Position numbers and translations under genes: made by a program. Below are positions 1 to 5,515 of a stretch of 9,161 nucleotides of DNA, piece after piece. Under the pieces are notes generated by a model, which made no database searches, was not told where the DNA came from, and saw nothing but the letters and a program-made list of their open reading frames with translations. This stretch comes from Gammaproteobacteria bacterium (GTDB lineage: Bacteria; Pseudomonadota; Gammaproteobacteria; Xanthomonadales; Marinicellaceae): NCBI GenBank assembly GCA_030426065.1, contig JAUHZH010000057.1, forward strand, positions 1 to 9,161. The letters run 5' to 3'. The number at the start of each line of letters is the position of its first letter. Positions within the stretch are counted from its first letter, which is position 1.

Positions 1-136
1 AAATTTGAGACAAGGCCTCATAACCGTTGTCTACTGTGATGACATCACACCCTTCTTTTTTCAATAATGTCTCAGCGGTTCGACGGATGGTTTTACTGTC
101 GTCTATCACCATCACCTTTAAACCTTCTAAATTCAT
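1..136 (-). CDS. pilG: PilG-like twitching-motility response regulator, N-terminal part
   Basis: This is a CheY-like receiver domain whose family role is to control type IV pilus extension and twitching in the Pil-Chp chemosensory pathway, in the cytoplasm. The 45 visible residues begin MNLEGLKVMVIDDSK and continue TIRRTAETLLKKEG. They show the first beta strand, the acidic pair D12/D13 that binds Mg2+ and the first helix. The phospho-acceptor Asp, expected near residue 57, lies beyond the window. The start at 136 is supported by a GGAG Shine-Dalgarno five bases upstream. The wording VMVIDDSKTIRRTAETLLKK is very close to PilG as I remember it from Pseudomonas, and divergence from gshB is the same as there. 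The gene is cut by the window edge, not damaged. A generic single-domain CheY protein is the alternative, but the gene order makes pilG much more likely. Confidence 0.88.
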   Translation of the reverse strand, partial: MNLEGLKVMVIDDSKTIRRTAETLLKKEGCDVITVDNGYEALSQI

Positions 137-193
137 AATTTCTCCACGTGAATTTGAAATTCCGGCGTTATTTTAATTTTCATAACATTGATT

Positions 194-223
194 AAAATAC
201 ACTGCTAAGTGCGTCATTCTCAA
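194..223 (-). promoter_or_regulatory. candidate sigma-70 promoter for pilG
   Basis: Read on the minus strand there is a -35 like TTGAGA (223-218, five of six to consensus), an 18-base spacer and a -10 like TATTTT (199-194, four of six). Transcription would start near 187 and give a leader of about 50 bases before the pilG start at 136. The assignment rests on motif match and position only. Confidence 0.4.
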
Positions 224-268
224 GAAAAATAACCTATTTTCGACTCGATTACAAACCTAATTTGCATT

Positions 269-355
269 TTAACGGAATTTCATCCTTTTATTATTGTCGC
301 GCCATGGCAAGCTGCCACCGTCGCAATCCTTATTTTTCAATGACACCCGAGCCAT
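269..355 (-). CDS. doubtful microprotein ORF of 28 codons
   Basis: A short minus-strand reading frame starts at 355 and stops at 269. It would encode a basic, polar peptide starting MARVSLKNKDCDGG and continuing SLPWRDNNKRMKFR, with no membrane segment. A GGGGA sequence sits four bases before the ATG. A promoter-like TTGACA / 17 / TAATTT lies 55-83 bases further upstream on the same strand (410-438). The ORF covers the GC-richer patch in an otherwise AT-rich intergenic region. I do not recognise the peptide. An ORF of this length is expected by chance quite often, so this is listed only because start signal, promoter and composition agree. Confidence 0.2.
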   Translation of the reverse strand: MARVSLKNKDCDGGSLPWRDNNKRMKFR

Positions 356-409
356 TTCATCCCCACTTTTTCTCTCCAATCTAAGTCATTTGATTGATTC
401 ACTTTTCTT

Positions 410-438
410 AAATTAGGCTTTTCTTTAACAATTGTCAA
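410..438 (-). promoter_or_regulatory. promoter-like pair with perfect -35, leftward
   Basis: The minus strand has a perfect TTGACA at 438-433, a 17-base spacer and TAATTT at 415-410 (three of six to TATAAT). The -35 lies inside an imperfect palindrome at 424-439 centred on ACAATTGT, which could be an operator. It points toward the doubtful microprotein and pilG. The poor -10 keeps confidence low. Confidence 0.3.
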
Positions 439-556
439 ACAAAAACATTAACTGGATTTAACATTTAAGCCCGTGTTGTGACAGTCAATGAAAACCCAGG
501 GAGCCGCGTGAATCACAATCCAACATTGGCCGCTATGAATTATTCAACCGCCTGCT

Positions 557-562
557 TATAAT
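557..562 (+). promoter_or_regulatory. -10 element of a probable gshB operon promoter
   Basis: A perfect TATAAT lies 28 bases before the chosen gshB start, with a TG at 553-554 that nearly makes an extended -10. No good -35 is found at 16-18 bases; TATGAA at 534-539 is poor. Transcription would begin near 569 with a leader of about 20 bases. This also argues against the in-frame ATG at 561 as the gshB start, because that codon overlaps the -10. Confidence 0.45.
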
Positions 563-590
563 GTGTCGTCAAATAACAGGCAGTCACACC

Positions 591-1529
591 ATGACCAAAA
601 GCGCATTCATCATGGACCCCATTGCGTCCATCAACACAAAAAAAGATTCCACCTTCGCCATGATGCTGGAAGCACAGCGACGTGGTCATGAAATCCACTA
701 CATCACCCAAGATGACCTTTTTTGTCAACAAGGCCAGGCTTTTGCTCACACGAAGACGTTGGCACTGACCGATCAGGTTCAAGATCATCATCAATTCCTG
801 AAAGCACAGACCGTGGCCTTGGGCGACATGGATTTCATTTTCATGAGGAAAGACCCACCTTTTGACATGGAGTATGTGATGGACACCTATGTGTTGGATT
901 TGGCAAAGCAACAAGGTGCCCGTGTGATCAACAACCCACAAGCCCTGCGAGATGCCAATGAAAAATTTTTCACCGAAGCTTTCCCAGAGGTGACGCCTGA
1001 AAACATCATTTCACGAAACTCGGCCCACTTGAAACAAGCCATTGACCACTTGGGTGAGGTCATCGTCAAACCCATGGATGGCATGGGCGGACACTCCATA
1101 TTCAAAACATCCAAAAACGACAAAAACCTCAATGTCATCTTGGAAACCGTGACTGACAACAACCGCAGAACCACCATGGTACAAAAGTTCATCCCTGAAA
1201 TCAGCAGTGGTGACAAACGCATTTTGATCGTCAACGGTGAGGCCGTACCCTATGCATTGGCTCGCATCCCATCAGACAGCGACTTTCGAGGCAATTTGGC
1301 CAAGGGCGGTACGGGCAAAGGGGTGCCATTGTCAGACCGAGATTGGGCCATTGCCCGTTTGGTTGGCCCGAGGCTCAAAGCCATGGGCATTTACTTCGCA
1401 GGCATTGACGTGATTGGCGATTATTTGACAGAAGTGAACGTCACCAGTCCCACTTGCATCCGCGAATTGGATGCGGAATTTGGTCTCAACATTGCAGGTG
1501 ACTTGTTTGATGCATTGAACGGGTTATGA
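591..1529 (+). CDS. gshB: glutathione synthetase (ATP-grasp)
   Basis: The enzyme joins gamma-glutamylcysteine and glycine using ATP, the second step of glutathione synthesis in the cytoplasm. At 312 residues it has the usual bacterial GshB length. The N-terminal part opens with MTKSAFIMDPIASINTKKDS, matching the family opening around MDP. MRKDPP is at 85-90. The ATP-grasp glycine-rich loop KPMDGMGG is at 160-167, RGNLAKGG at 233-240, and the metal and substrate-binding segment GIDVIGDYLTEVNVTSPT at 271-288. The start at 591 is chosen because it gives the family N-terminus, while an ATG 30 bases upstream overlaps the -10 element; the Shine-Dalgarno (AGG within CAGGCAG) is weak. It is first in a tight operon, and its stop overlaps the next start by four bases. 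All key motifs are present, so it should be active. Confidence 0.96.
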   Translation: MTKSAFIMDPIASINTKKDSTFAMMLEAQRRGHEIHYITQDDLFCQQGQAFAHTKTLALTDQVQDHHQFLKAQTVALGDMDFIFMRKDPPFDMEYVMDTYVLDLAKQQGARVINNPQALRDANEKFFTEAFPEVTPENIISRNSAHLKQAIDHLGEVIVKPMDGMGGHSIFKTSKNDKNLNVILETVTDNNRRTTMVQKFIPEISSGDKRILIVNGEAVPYALARIPSDSDFRGNLAKGGTGKGVPLSDRDWAIARLVGPRLKAMGIYFAGIDVIGDYLTEVNVTSPTCIRELDAEFGLNIAGDLFDALNGL

Positions 1530-2377
1530 ACAACAACACCATATCCAGCAAAGACCGCAATGTGATGACATTGACCCTGGCTTGCCTATTCTTGGCCATG
1601 GTCATATTGGGCGTGTCATTCACTTACGAACCTGCTGAAGATGAAATCCTTCACAGCATGGACGTCATCTTGAGCAAGAAAACCAGTGTGGAAGTTCCAG
1701 AGGATGCTGATTTTCTGGCCAAAGACAATCAAGTGGGTGGTGGCAATCAAGATGACAACGTTCGCCCTCAAAACTTGGCATCAGCCACCTCTCCCACAGA
1801 AACAGGCCTGTTCAAAGAGGACACACCCGAACAACAGAAAGCCAAAGAATCATCACAACAAGAACCCCTCTTGGTTCAACAGTCTGCCGCTCAAAAGGTC
1901 AATCAAACCAAAGACGCCAAACAAAAAGAACAAAGAAAAGATGACCCAAGAGAAACACCCGCACAGCGCCTGGCCAGAATCGAAAGTGAGTTGGCCAAAA
2001 AAATCGAGCAGTATGCCAAGAAGCCTCGAAGCAAGTACATATCCAGCAGCACAAAAGCTTATGAATATGCACCATACATCAGCAATTGGGTCAAAAAAAT
2101 CGAACGCACTGGCGACTTGAATTACCCAGAACAAGCCAAGAAAAAAGATTTCAAAGGCAGCGTGATGCTGTCTGTTGGCATCAAAAAAGACGGCACCATC
2201 CATGAAATCAAGATCATCAGGCCCTCCCCACACGGTTTTTTGAATGAGGCCGCCAAGCACATTGTGCAATTGGCCCAACCTTATGATCCTTTGCCTCAAA
2301 CCAAAGAACGGGTCGACATTTTGTACATCACCAGAACCTGGCAATTTTTACCTGGCCATTTGCTCCGCCACAAGTGA
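1526..2377 (+). CDS. TonB-family energy transducer (TonB3-like)
   Basis: TonB-family proteins span the inner membrane, cross the periplasm and pass proton-motive energy to outer-membrane partners. The 283 residues show a short cytoplasmic start, one membrane segment (about 14-34, rich in Leu/Val/Ala) and a long charged linker (about 55-170) rich in Gln, Lys and Glu instead of the Pro-Glu/Pro-Lys repeats of classical TonB. A TonB C-terminal domain follows at about 184-276, with the NYPEQAKKKDFKG and MLSVGIKKDGTIHEIKI segments. The ATGA overlap with gshB implies translational coupling. The same position next to gshB and pilG is held in Pseudomonas by tonB3, which is reported to be needed for twitching motility. 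A pilus-related role is therefore inferred here, not shown. No exbB/exbD is in view. Confidence 0.88.
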   Translation: MNNNTISSKDRNVMTLTLACLFLAMVILGVSFTYEPAEDEILHSMDVILSKKTSVEVPEDADFLAKDNQVGGGNQDDNVRPQNLASATSPTETGLFKEDTPEQQKAKESSQQEPLLVQQSAAQKVNQTKDAKQKEQRKDDPRETPAQRLARIESELAKKIEQYAKKPRSKYISSSTKAYEYAPYISNWVKKIERTGDLNYPEQAKKKDFKGSVMLSVGIKKDGTIHEIKIIRPSPHGFLNEAAKHIVQLAQPYDPLPQTKERVDILYITRTWQFLPGHLLRHK

Positions 2378-2390
2378 AATGTTTTGAGCC

Positions 2391-2407
2391 ACCTCCTCTT
2401 TGGAGGT
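2391..2407 (+). promoter_or_regulatory. hairpin enclosing the yqgE Shine-Dalgarno
   Basis: ACCTCC (2391-2396), a five-base loop TCTTT and GGAGGT (2402-2407) form a perfect six-pair, GC-rich stem. The right arm is the only strong Shine-Dalgarno-like sequence before yqgE, although it is 12 bases from the ATG at 2420, longer than ideal. The stem begins 14 bases after the tonB stop, so a ribosome finishing tonB could open it. No U-run follows, so it is not a terminator. Confidence 0.45.
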
Positions 2408-2419
2408 AAAATAGGCACC

Positions 2420-2965
2420 ATGAATTTAATCAATCAATTGCTCATTGCGACCCCAGACATGCAAGATGAACGGTTCAAAAAAGCCGTGATTTTGGTCTGT
2501 GACCACGGTGAAAATGGCGCCATGGGCATCAACATCAACCACCCCAGTGAAGTGGCATTTGAAGAGGTGTTGAACAGCCTGAAAATTGACAACAACAACC
2601 CCAGCGATTTTCCACAAGTGCAAGAAGGCGGCCCCGTGAATACCGAATGTGGGTTTATCTTGCACAACAGCGGTCATGCTTTTGACAGTTCGATCCGCAT
2701 TTCTTCTCAATTGAGGCTGACCACATCGAAAGACATCATCCAAGCCATCGCCAATCAAGAGCTGCCTAACGAATGGCTGCTGGCTTTGGGTTGTGCCACC
2801 TGGCACCAAGGACAATTGGAGCAGGAAATTGCCGACAACGCTTGGCTATTGTGCCCTGCCAATGAGCACATCGTCTTTCAGGACTCTTCTGACAAATGGC
2901 AAGACGCTTTGAGTTTATTGGGCATCCAACCACACCAAATTTCCAGCGACATCGGACATGCCTGA
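2420..2965 (+). CDS. yqgE: YqgE/AlgH family protein
   Basis: This is a soluble single-domain protein of the UPF0301 family (YqgE in E. coli, AlgH in Pseudomonas), whose biochemical role is not firmly known. The 181 residues match the family length (about 187). The start MNLINQLLIATPDMQDERFK has the family LIA-P-(M/L)-D opening, followed by KAVILVCDHGENGAMGININHP near 26-47, the hallmark AMG-I-N-P region. GGPVNTECGFILH and the ALGCATWHQGQLEQE segment follow. A TTG 36 bases upstream is in frame but would read through the hairpin and lacks conserved sequence, so ATG 2420 is preferred. It sits between tonB and ruvX and overlaps ruvX by eight bases, the usual yqgE-yqgF pairing. Confidence 0.93.
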   Translation: MNLINQLLIATPDMQDERFKKAVILVCDHGENGAMGININHPSEVAFEEVLNSLKIDNNNPSDFPQVQEGGPVNTECGFILHNSGHAFDSSIRISSQLRLTTSKDIIQAIANQELPNEWLLALGCATWHQGQLEQEIADNAWLLCPANEHIVFQDSSDKWQDALSLLGIQPHQISSDIGHA

Positions 2966-3374
2966 AGTGGCCTTGGGCATTGACTATGGCAGCAAACGCA
3001 TCGGTTTGGCCATGGGTCAAACCATGACCCAAACAGCGCGCCCCCTACAAGTCCTGACCAACAACAAAGGGACAATGGAACAGCTGCTTTCCATCATCAA
3101 AGAGTGGCGCATCACCCAACTGATCATCGGTTTGCCCTTGGACATGGATGGAGAAGAACAAGAAATCACCCGCCAAACCCGTAACTTCGCCAACAAGCTT
3201 CAACACCAAAGCCAGCTGCCTGTGACATTCGTTGATGAACGCTTGACGTCTTATGAAGCCGAAAGACAGTTCCAACACATGCGTGCAACACAACAAGCCA
3301 AAGCCAAAGACAAACGTCAAATGGATGCAGTCGCTGCCCAAATCATCCTTCAATCCTGGTTAGACCAACAATGA
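2958..3374 (+). CDS. ruvX: RuvX/YqgF RNase H-fold nuclease
   Basis: This is a member of the YqgF family of RNase H-like nucleases, described as a putative Holliday-junction resolvase and linked to 16S rRNA 5'-end processing. The length of 138 residues is typical. The three acidic catalytic positions are visible: D9 in GIDYGSKRIG, E94 in VDERLTS and D123 in DAVAAQIIL; GLPLDMDG at 58-65 is also family-typical. The start lies inside the end of yqgE (8-base overlap) and the stop overlaps pyrB by four bases, so translation is probably coupled on both sides. In Pseudomonas pyrR lies between yqgF and pyrB; here it is missing without any gap. The enzyme looks intact and cytoplasmic. Confidence 0.94.
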   Translation: MPEVALGIDYGSKRIGLAMGQTMTQTARPLQVLTNNKGTMEQLLSIIKEWRITQLIIGLPLDMDGEEQEITRQTRNFANKLQHQSQLPVTFVDERLTSYEAERQFQHMRATQQAKAKDKRQMDAVAAQIILQSWLDQQ

Positions 3375-4285
3375 AACATTTTTGCGACATCAAACAACTC
3401 GATGCCCATCAATTGAACGCCCTGTTCGAATTGGCTGACACCATCAGCAAAACACCGGTATCTGAAACCAAGACTTGGCATCACGGCAAAACGGCCATGG
3501 GCTTGTTCTTTGAAAACTCGACCCGAACTTTGATGTCCTTCCAATTGGCAGCCCAAAGGTTGGGCATGGACTTTTCGGCCCTCAATGTGGCCCACTCTTC
3601 CACCCAGAAAGGTGAAACCCTCAAAGACACCTTACTGACCCTTGAAGCCATGGGTGTTGATACTTTCATCGTCCGACACAATGAAAACCACATCCAAGAG
3701 CAAATGGCTGAATGGCTGACCAGTGACGCGAAAATCATCAATGCCGGTGATGGCACACACCAACACCCCACCCAAGGGTTGTTGGATTTGTACACCATCC
3801 GCAGCCACAAGCCAAACTTGGCTTCACTCAAAGTCAGCATCATCGGTGACATCAAACATTCGCGTGTGGCGGGCTCATTGATTGATGGCTTGGCAACTCT
3901 CGGCAACCAAAATACCTGGATTCACGCACCGGCACCTTGTCTGCCAGAAAGCAGCCGGGCACAAGTGGCGGAATCGATGGAACAGGCACTGACCGATGCC
4001 GACGTGGTGGTCATGTTGCGCATCCAAAAAGAACGCATCCAGCACCTTGACACAGCAGTGCTCAACCATTGGCATGAGAATTTTGGCCTCAACAGCAACA
4101 ACATCCAATGGGCAAAATCTGACGCCATCGTCATGCACCCAGGCCCAATGAATCGCGGCATCGAAATTGAATCAGCGGTGGCCGATGGGGCCCAATCTGT
4201 GATTTGGCAACAAGTCAAAAACGGTGTGCTGATGCGACAAGCGATCATGCATCATTTATTAACCCAAGACCCTCAAGGCAACTGA
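3371..4285 (+). CDS. pyrB: aspartate carbamoyltransferase catalytic chain
   Basis: The protein condenses carbamoyl phosphate with aspartate, the committed step of pyrimidine synthesis. The 304 residues cover both family domains. The carbamoyl-phosphate loop S50-T-R-T53, K80 in STQKGET, HPTQ at 132-135, SR around R165, MLRIQKER at 215-222 and HPGPMNRG at 256-263 supply the active site. No pyrI or inactive dihydroorotase partner (pyrC') follows, and no PyrR lies before it, so regulation probably differs from Pseudomonas. The last residues (TQDPQGN) look unusual: a second copy of this 3' end at 5008-5061 instead ends LLQKRQ, suggesting the present C-terminus was altered when the downstream region was rearranged. 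No clear terminator follows. Catalysis should not be affected because the change is after the final helix. Confidence 0.95.
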   Translation: MKHFCDIKQLDAHQLNALFELADTISKTPVSETKTWHHGKTAMGLFFENSTRTLMSFQLAAQRLGMDFSALNVAHSSTQKGETLKDTLLTLEAMGVDTFIVRHNENHIQEQMAEWLTSDAKIINAGDGTHQHPTQGLLDLYTIRSHKPNLASLKVSIIGDIKHSRVAGSLIDGLATLGNQNTWIHAPAPCLPESSRAQVAESMEQALTDADVVVMLRIQKERIQHLDTAVLNHWHENFGLNSNNIQWAKSDAIVMHPGPMNRGIEIESAVADGAQSVIWQQVKNGVLMRQAIMHHLLTQDPQGN

Positions 4286-4408
4286 ACAGCTGCGCTGAGG
4301 TCAAGTCACAAAGGAGACAGCAAGCCCAGCCACATACTCAGCAACAACAAACAAGAAATCACATAAACCAGGAACCGGTGGTTGACGTTGTCACTGAATT
4401 GACGTGAT
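4223..4408. repeat. direct repeat copy 1: pyrB/MAPEG 3'-end junction
   Basis: This stretch, running from the last codons of pyrB through the remnant of a MAPEG-type 3' end, reappears at 5008-5139. Two blocks are identical between copies: 22 bases (4233-4254 with 5018-5039) and 25 bases (4367-4391 with 5105-5129). Between them the copies differ by substitutions and by about 48 extra bases here, around the pyrB stop. Most substitutions are synonymous in both reading directions. The right limit is blurred by small gaps after 4391. Confidence 0.85.
4306..4408 (-). pseudogene. 3'-end remnant of a MAPEG-family gene
   Basis: On the minus strand this piece encodes VNHRFLVYVISC, then four Leu and SMWLGLLSPL, then a stop at 4306. 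It is nearly the same as the C-terminus of the intact MAPEG gene at 5044-5457 (VNHRFLVYVISC, LGMWLGLLTLL). It covers only the last membrane segment and has no start, so it cannot make a MAPEG protein. Over 26 comparable codons I count seven synonymous and three amino-acid changes, which indicates that it diverged while part of a working gene. The stop codon of the neighbouring IPTL-CTERM gene lies inside it, in another frame. Confidence 0.8.
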
Positions 4409-4906
4409 TTTTCTATACCTGAAGCACGCAAATAAAAACACAGAAAAAATCAATAACATGATACCTATTGAGCTCATTGAAGGAACTGGCGTGGCCATTG
4501 GGCCTAAGACAGAAAACTGGATTAAATCGCCTAGTTCTGTTCCTAAAGGATGGTTTATGTTTGTGGGGATGCTGGGTGGACCACCTACTATGTAAACTTG
4601 TAATGTGTAATCACCGGCTGGTAATGCAGGAGTTGTGTATTGCAATCCAAATCCAGGAATGTCAATGCAAGGATTAACTCCAATCGCCACAAACACAAAT
4701 GTAATGTGGTTCGAGTTTGACAAATGGTAAAAGGTTGGGTATGTGTCACTTGAACCTAAACAAGGCGCTAGAGTATTGGCGATGCCAATAATTAATGGAG
4801 TTCCTGTGGTTGGGTTGTTAGGGAGAACTCCTGTTCTTGCAAATTGACCTCCTCCAAAAGTAAGAGATACCCAGAGCATGCAAAAAAGTCCTAATACTTT
4901 TTTCAT
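4391..4906 (-). CDS. small secreted protein with IPTL-CTERM-like C-terminal anchor
   Basis: I do not recognise the central domain. The 171 residues begin with a signal peptide (MKKVLGLFCMLWVSLTFGG). A body of about 115 residues follows, rich in Pro, Thr, Asn and Gly, with two Cys (APCLG and NPCIDIPG) and a beta-sandwich-like ALPAGDYTLQVYIVGGPP segment. The tail is VPSMSSIG, a hydrophobic stretch and the basic FRYRK. VPSMSSIG fits the IPTLxxWG sorting motif conservatively except Trp to Ile, so export, membrane anchoring and processing by an exosortase-H type enzyme are inferred. The last residues (KITSIQ) are encoded partly by the MAPEG remnant, so the original tail may have been cut and refilled. 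Codon choice is richer in TTA, AAT and CCA than in neighbouring genes, and no Shine-Dalgarno is evident; both suggest transfer. Confidence 0.65.
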   Translation of the reverse strand: MKKVLGLFCMLWVSLTFGGGQFARTGVLPNNPTTGTPLIIGIANTLAPCLGSSDTYPTFYHLSNSNHITFVFVAIGVNPCIDIPGFGLQYTTPALPAGDYTLQVYIVGGPPSIPTNINHPLGTELGDLIQFSVLGPMATPVPSMSSIGIMLLIFSVFLFACFRYRKITSIQ

Positions 4907-4962
4907 AATAGTTATTTGTAATCGTTGTCAGTTTAATGGTCGTGTAATGTACGCTTAAGTGT

Positions 4963-4978
4963 AGGGGTCAGTACCCTT
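4963..4978. repeat. short palindromic element AGGGGT-CAGT-ACCCTT
   Basis: Six pairs (one G-T) close a four-base loop, with GGGT/ACCC perfect. It sits 57 bases upstream of the IPTL-CTERM gene start and is flanked by two copies of GCTTAA (4953-4958 and 4983-4988). It has the look of the small palindromic units seen in REP-type repeat families; only one copy is in the window, so repeat status is a guess. It could also be an operator for the leftward gene. Confidence 0.35.
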
Positions 4979-5007
4979 TAATGCTTAAAACATGGCCTGA
5001 CACGCTT

Positions 5008-5061
5008 GGTGTGTTGCTGCGACAAGCGATCATGCATCACTTGTTACAAAAGCGTCAATAA
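5008..5061 (+). pseudogene. 3'-end remnant of a pyrB gene
   Basis: Seventeen codons in the pyrB frame read GVLLRQAIMHHLLQKRQ and end at TAA 5059-5061. The intact pyrB ends GVLMRQAIMHHLL followed by TQDPQGN. Over the first 13 codons three of four differences are synonymous. Upstream of 5008 the similarity stops, so no ATCase can be made from it. It marks the right border of the inserted segment and shows what the original pyrB end may have been. Confidence 0.75.
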
Positions 5062-5139
5062 GCCCAACCACATCCCGAGCAACAAAAGACAGGAAATCAC
5101 ATACACCAGGAACCGGTGGTTGACGTTGTTGTAACTGAC
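5008..5139. repeat. direct repeat copy 2: pyrB/MAPEG 3'-end junction
   Basis: This is the partner of the copy at 4223-4408 and lacks its 48-base middle piece. The pyrB tail and the MAPEG tail here meet tail to tail and overlap by 18 bases (5044-5061), a compact arrangement that looks ancestral. The right part is the living 3' end of the intact MAPEG gene; the left part is a dead pyrB tail. Confidence 0.85.
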
Positions 5140-5457
5140 ATGAATGGCCGTGTGTAAACAACGCAAACCAACATAGACCCAAGCCAAGGTCACCCAAATG
5201 TCACTGGCAGGTTGCAACACCATCATGACCAAGCACCACAGGTAAAACAACACGGGAATTTCCAGCAAATTGCTCAAATTCCTGTCCAGCCTTTGAAGCC
5301 ACTCCGGCAATTCAGCCTTGCCTTCCATCAAACGAAATTTTTTGATGTGAACACCTCCGGAAGCAATGAACTTGACACGGCCATAACCCATCACCAACAA
5401 CACCACGAAGGTCAACAAAACCAAAATCACCATGGGGTACACAAAAGCTGTTATCAT
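5044..5457 (-). CDS. MAPEG-family integral membrane protein
   Basis: The MAPEG family holds four-helix membrane proteins, some of which are glutathione-dependent; bacterial members mostly have unknown substrates. The 137 residues have the family length. Helix 1 is at about 5-24. A polar stretch (VHIKKFRLMEGKAELPEW) leads to the signature RNLSNLLEIPVLFY, with R59, N60, N63, E66 and P68. Further hydrophobic segments lie at about 67-82, 86-100 and 117-137, with the LRCLHTAIHVSYNNVNHRF link before the last. The start at 5457 is chosen for the AGGTG upstream and the family N-terminus; the frame stays open to 5625 but would then overlap the lipoprotein gene. It is divergent from that gene and convergent with pyrB. 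A link to gshB through glutathione is possible but only inferred. Confidence 0.85.
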   Translation of the reverse strand: MITAFVYPMVILVLLTFVVLLVMGYGRVKFIASGGVHIKKFRLMEGKAELPEWLQRLDRNLSNLLEIPVLFYLWCLVMMVLQPASDIWVTLAWVYVGLRCLHTAIHVSYNNVNHRFLVYVISCLLLLGMWLGLLTLL

Positions 5458-5515
5458 AGTCACACCTATTTTCAAAATGACCATTGTGTCAGAAATCACA
5501 TTGAGGGAGTAACAA

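Larger units (their letters stand above)
137..590. other. divergent control region between pilG and gshB
   Basis: This stretch of about 450 bases separates two divergent genes and is clearly more AT-rich than the genes beside it. It holds candidate promoters for pilG, for gshB and for a possible extra leftward transcript, an imperfect palindrome at 424-439 (TTT, one mismatched pair, and ACAATTGT at its centre) and a GC-richer patch around 296-330. No protein gene of normal size fits on either strand. A doubtful 28-codon ORF is listed separately. Confidence 0.7.

Noticed and set aside
305..317. Small hairpin TGGCA-AGC-TGCCA as a terminator
   Set aside because: Only five pairs, no following U run, and no gene that would end there; it falls inside the doubtful 28-codon ORF.
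508..561. A 17-codon GTG-started leader ORF after a GGGAG
   Set aside because: It ends within the -10 element of the likely promoter, so it would not be on the gshB transcript, and nothing else supports it.
561..590. In-frame upstream ATG that would add ten residues to gshB
   Set aside because: It overlaps the TATAAT at 557-562, and the extra residues (MCRQITGSHT) lie before the conserved family N-terminus.
4404..4677. Plus-strand ORFs opposite the IPTL-CTERM gene
   Set aside because: They lack start signals and sensible composition, while the minus strand has a signal peptide, body and anchor in order.
4409..5007. Insertion sequence or integron cassette
   Set aside because: No transposase, no matching terminal inverted repeats, and no attC-like core sites; the flanking repeats are far too long and too diverged to be a target-site duplication.
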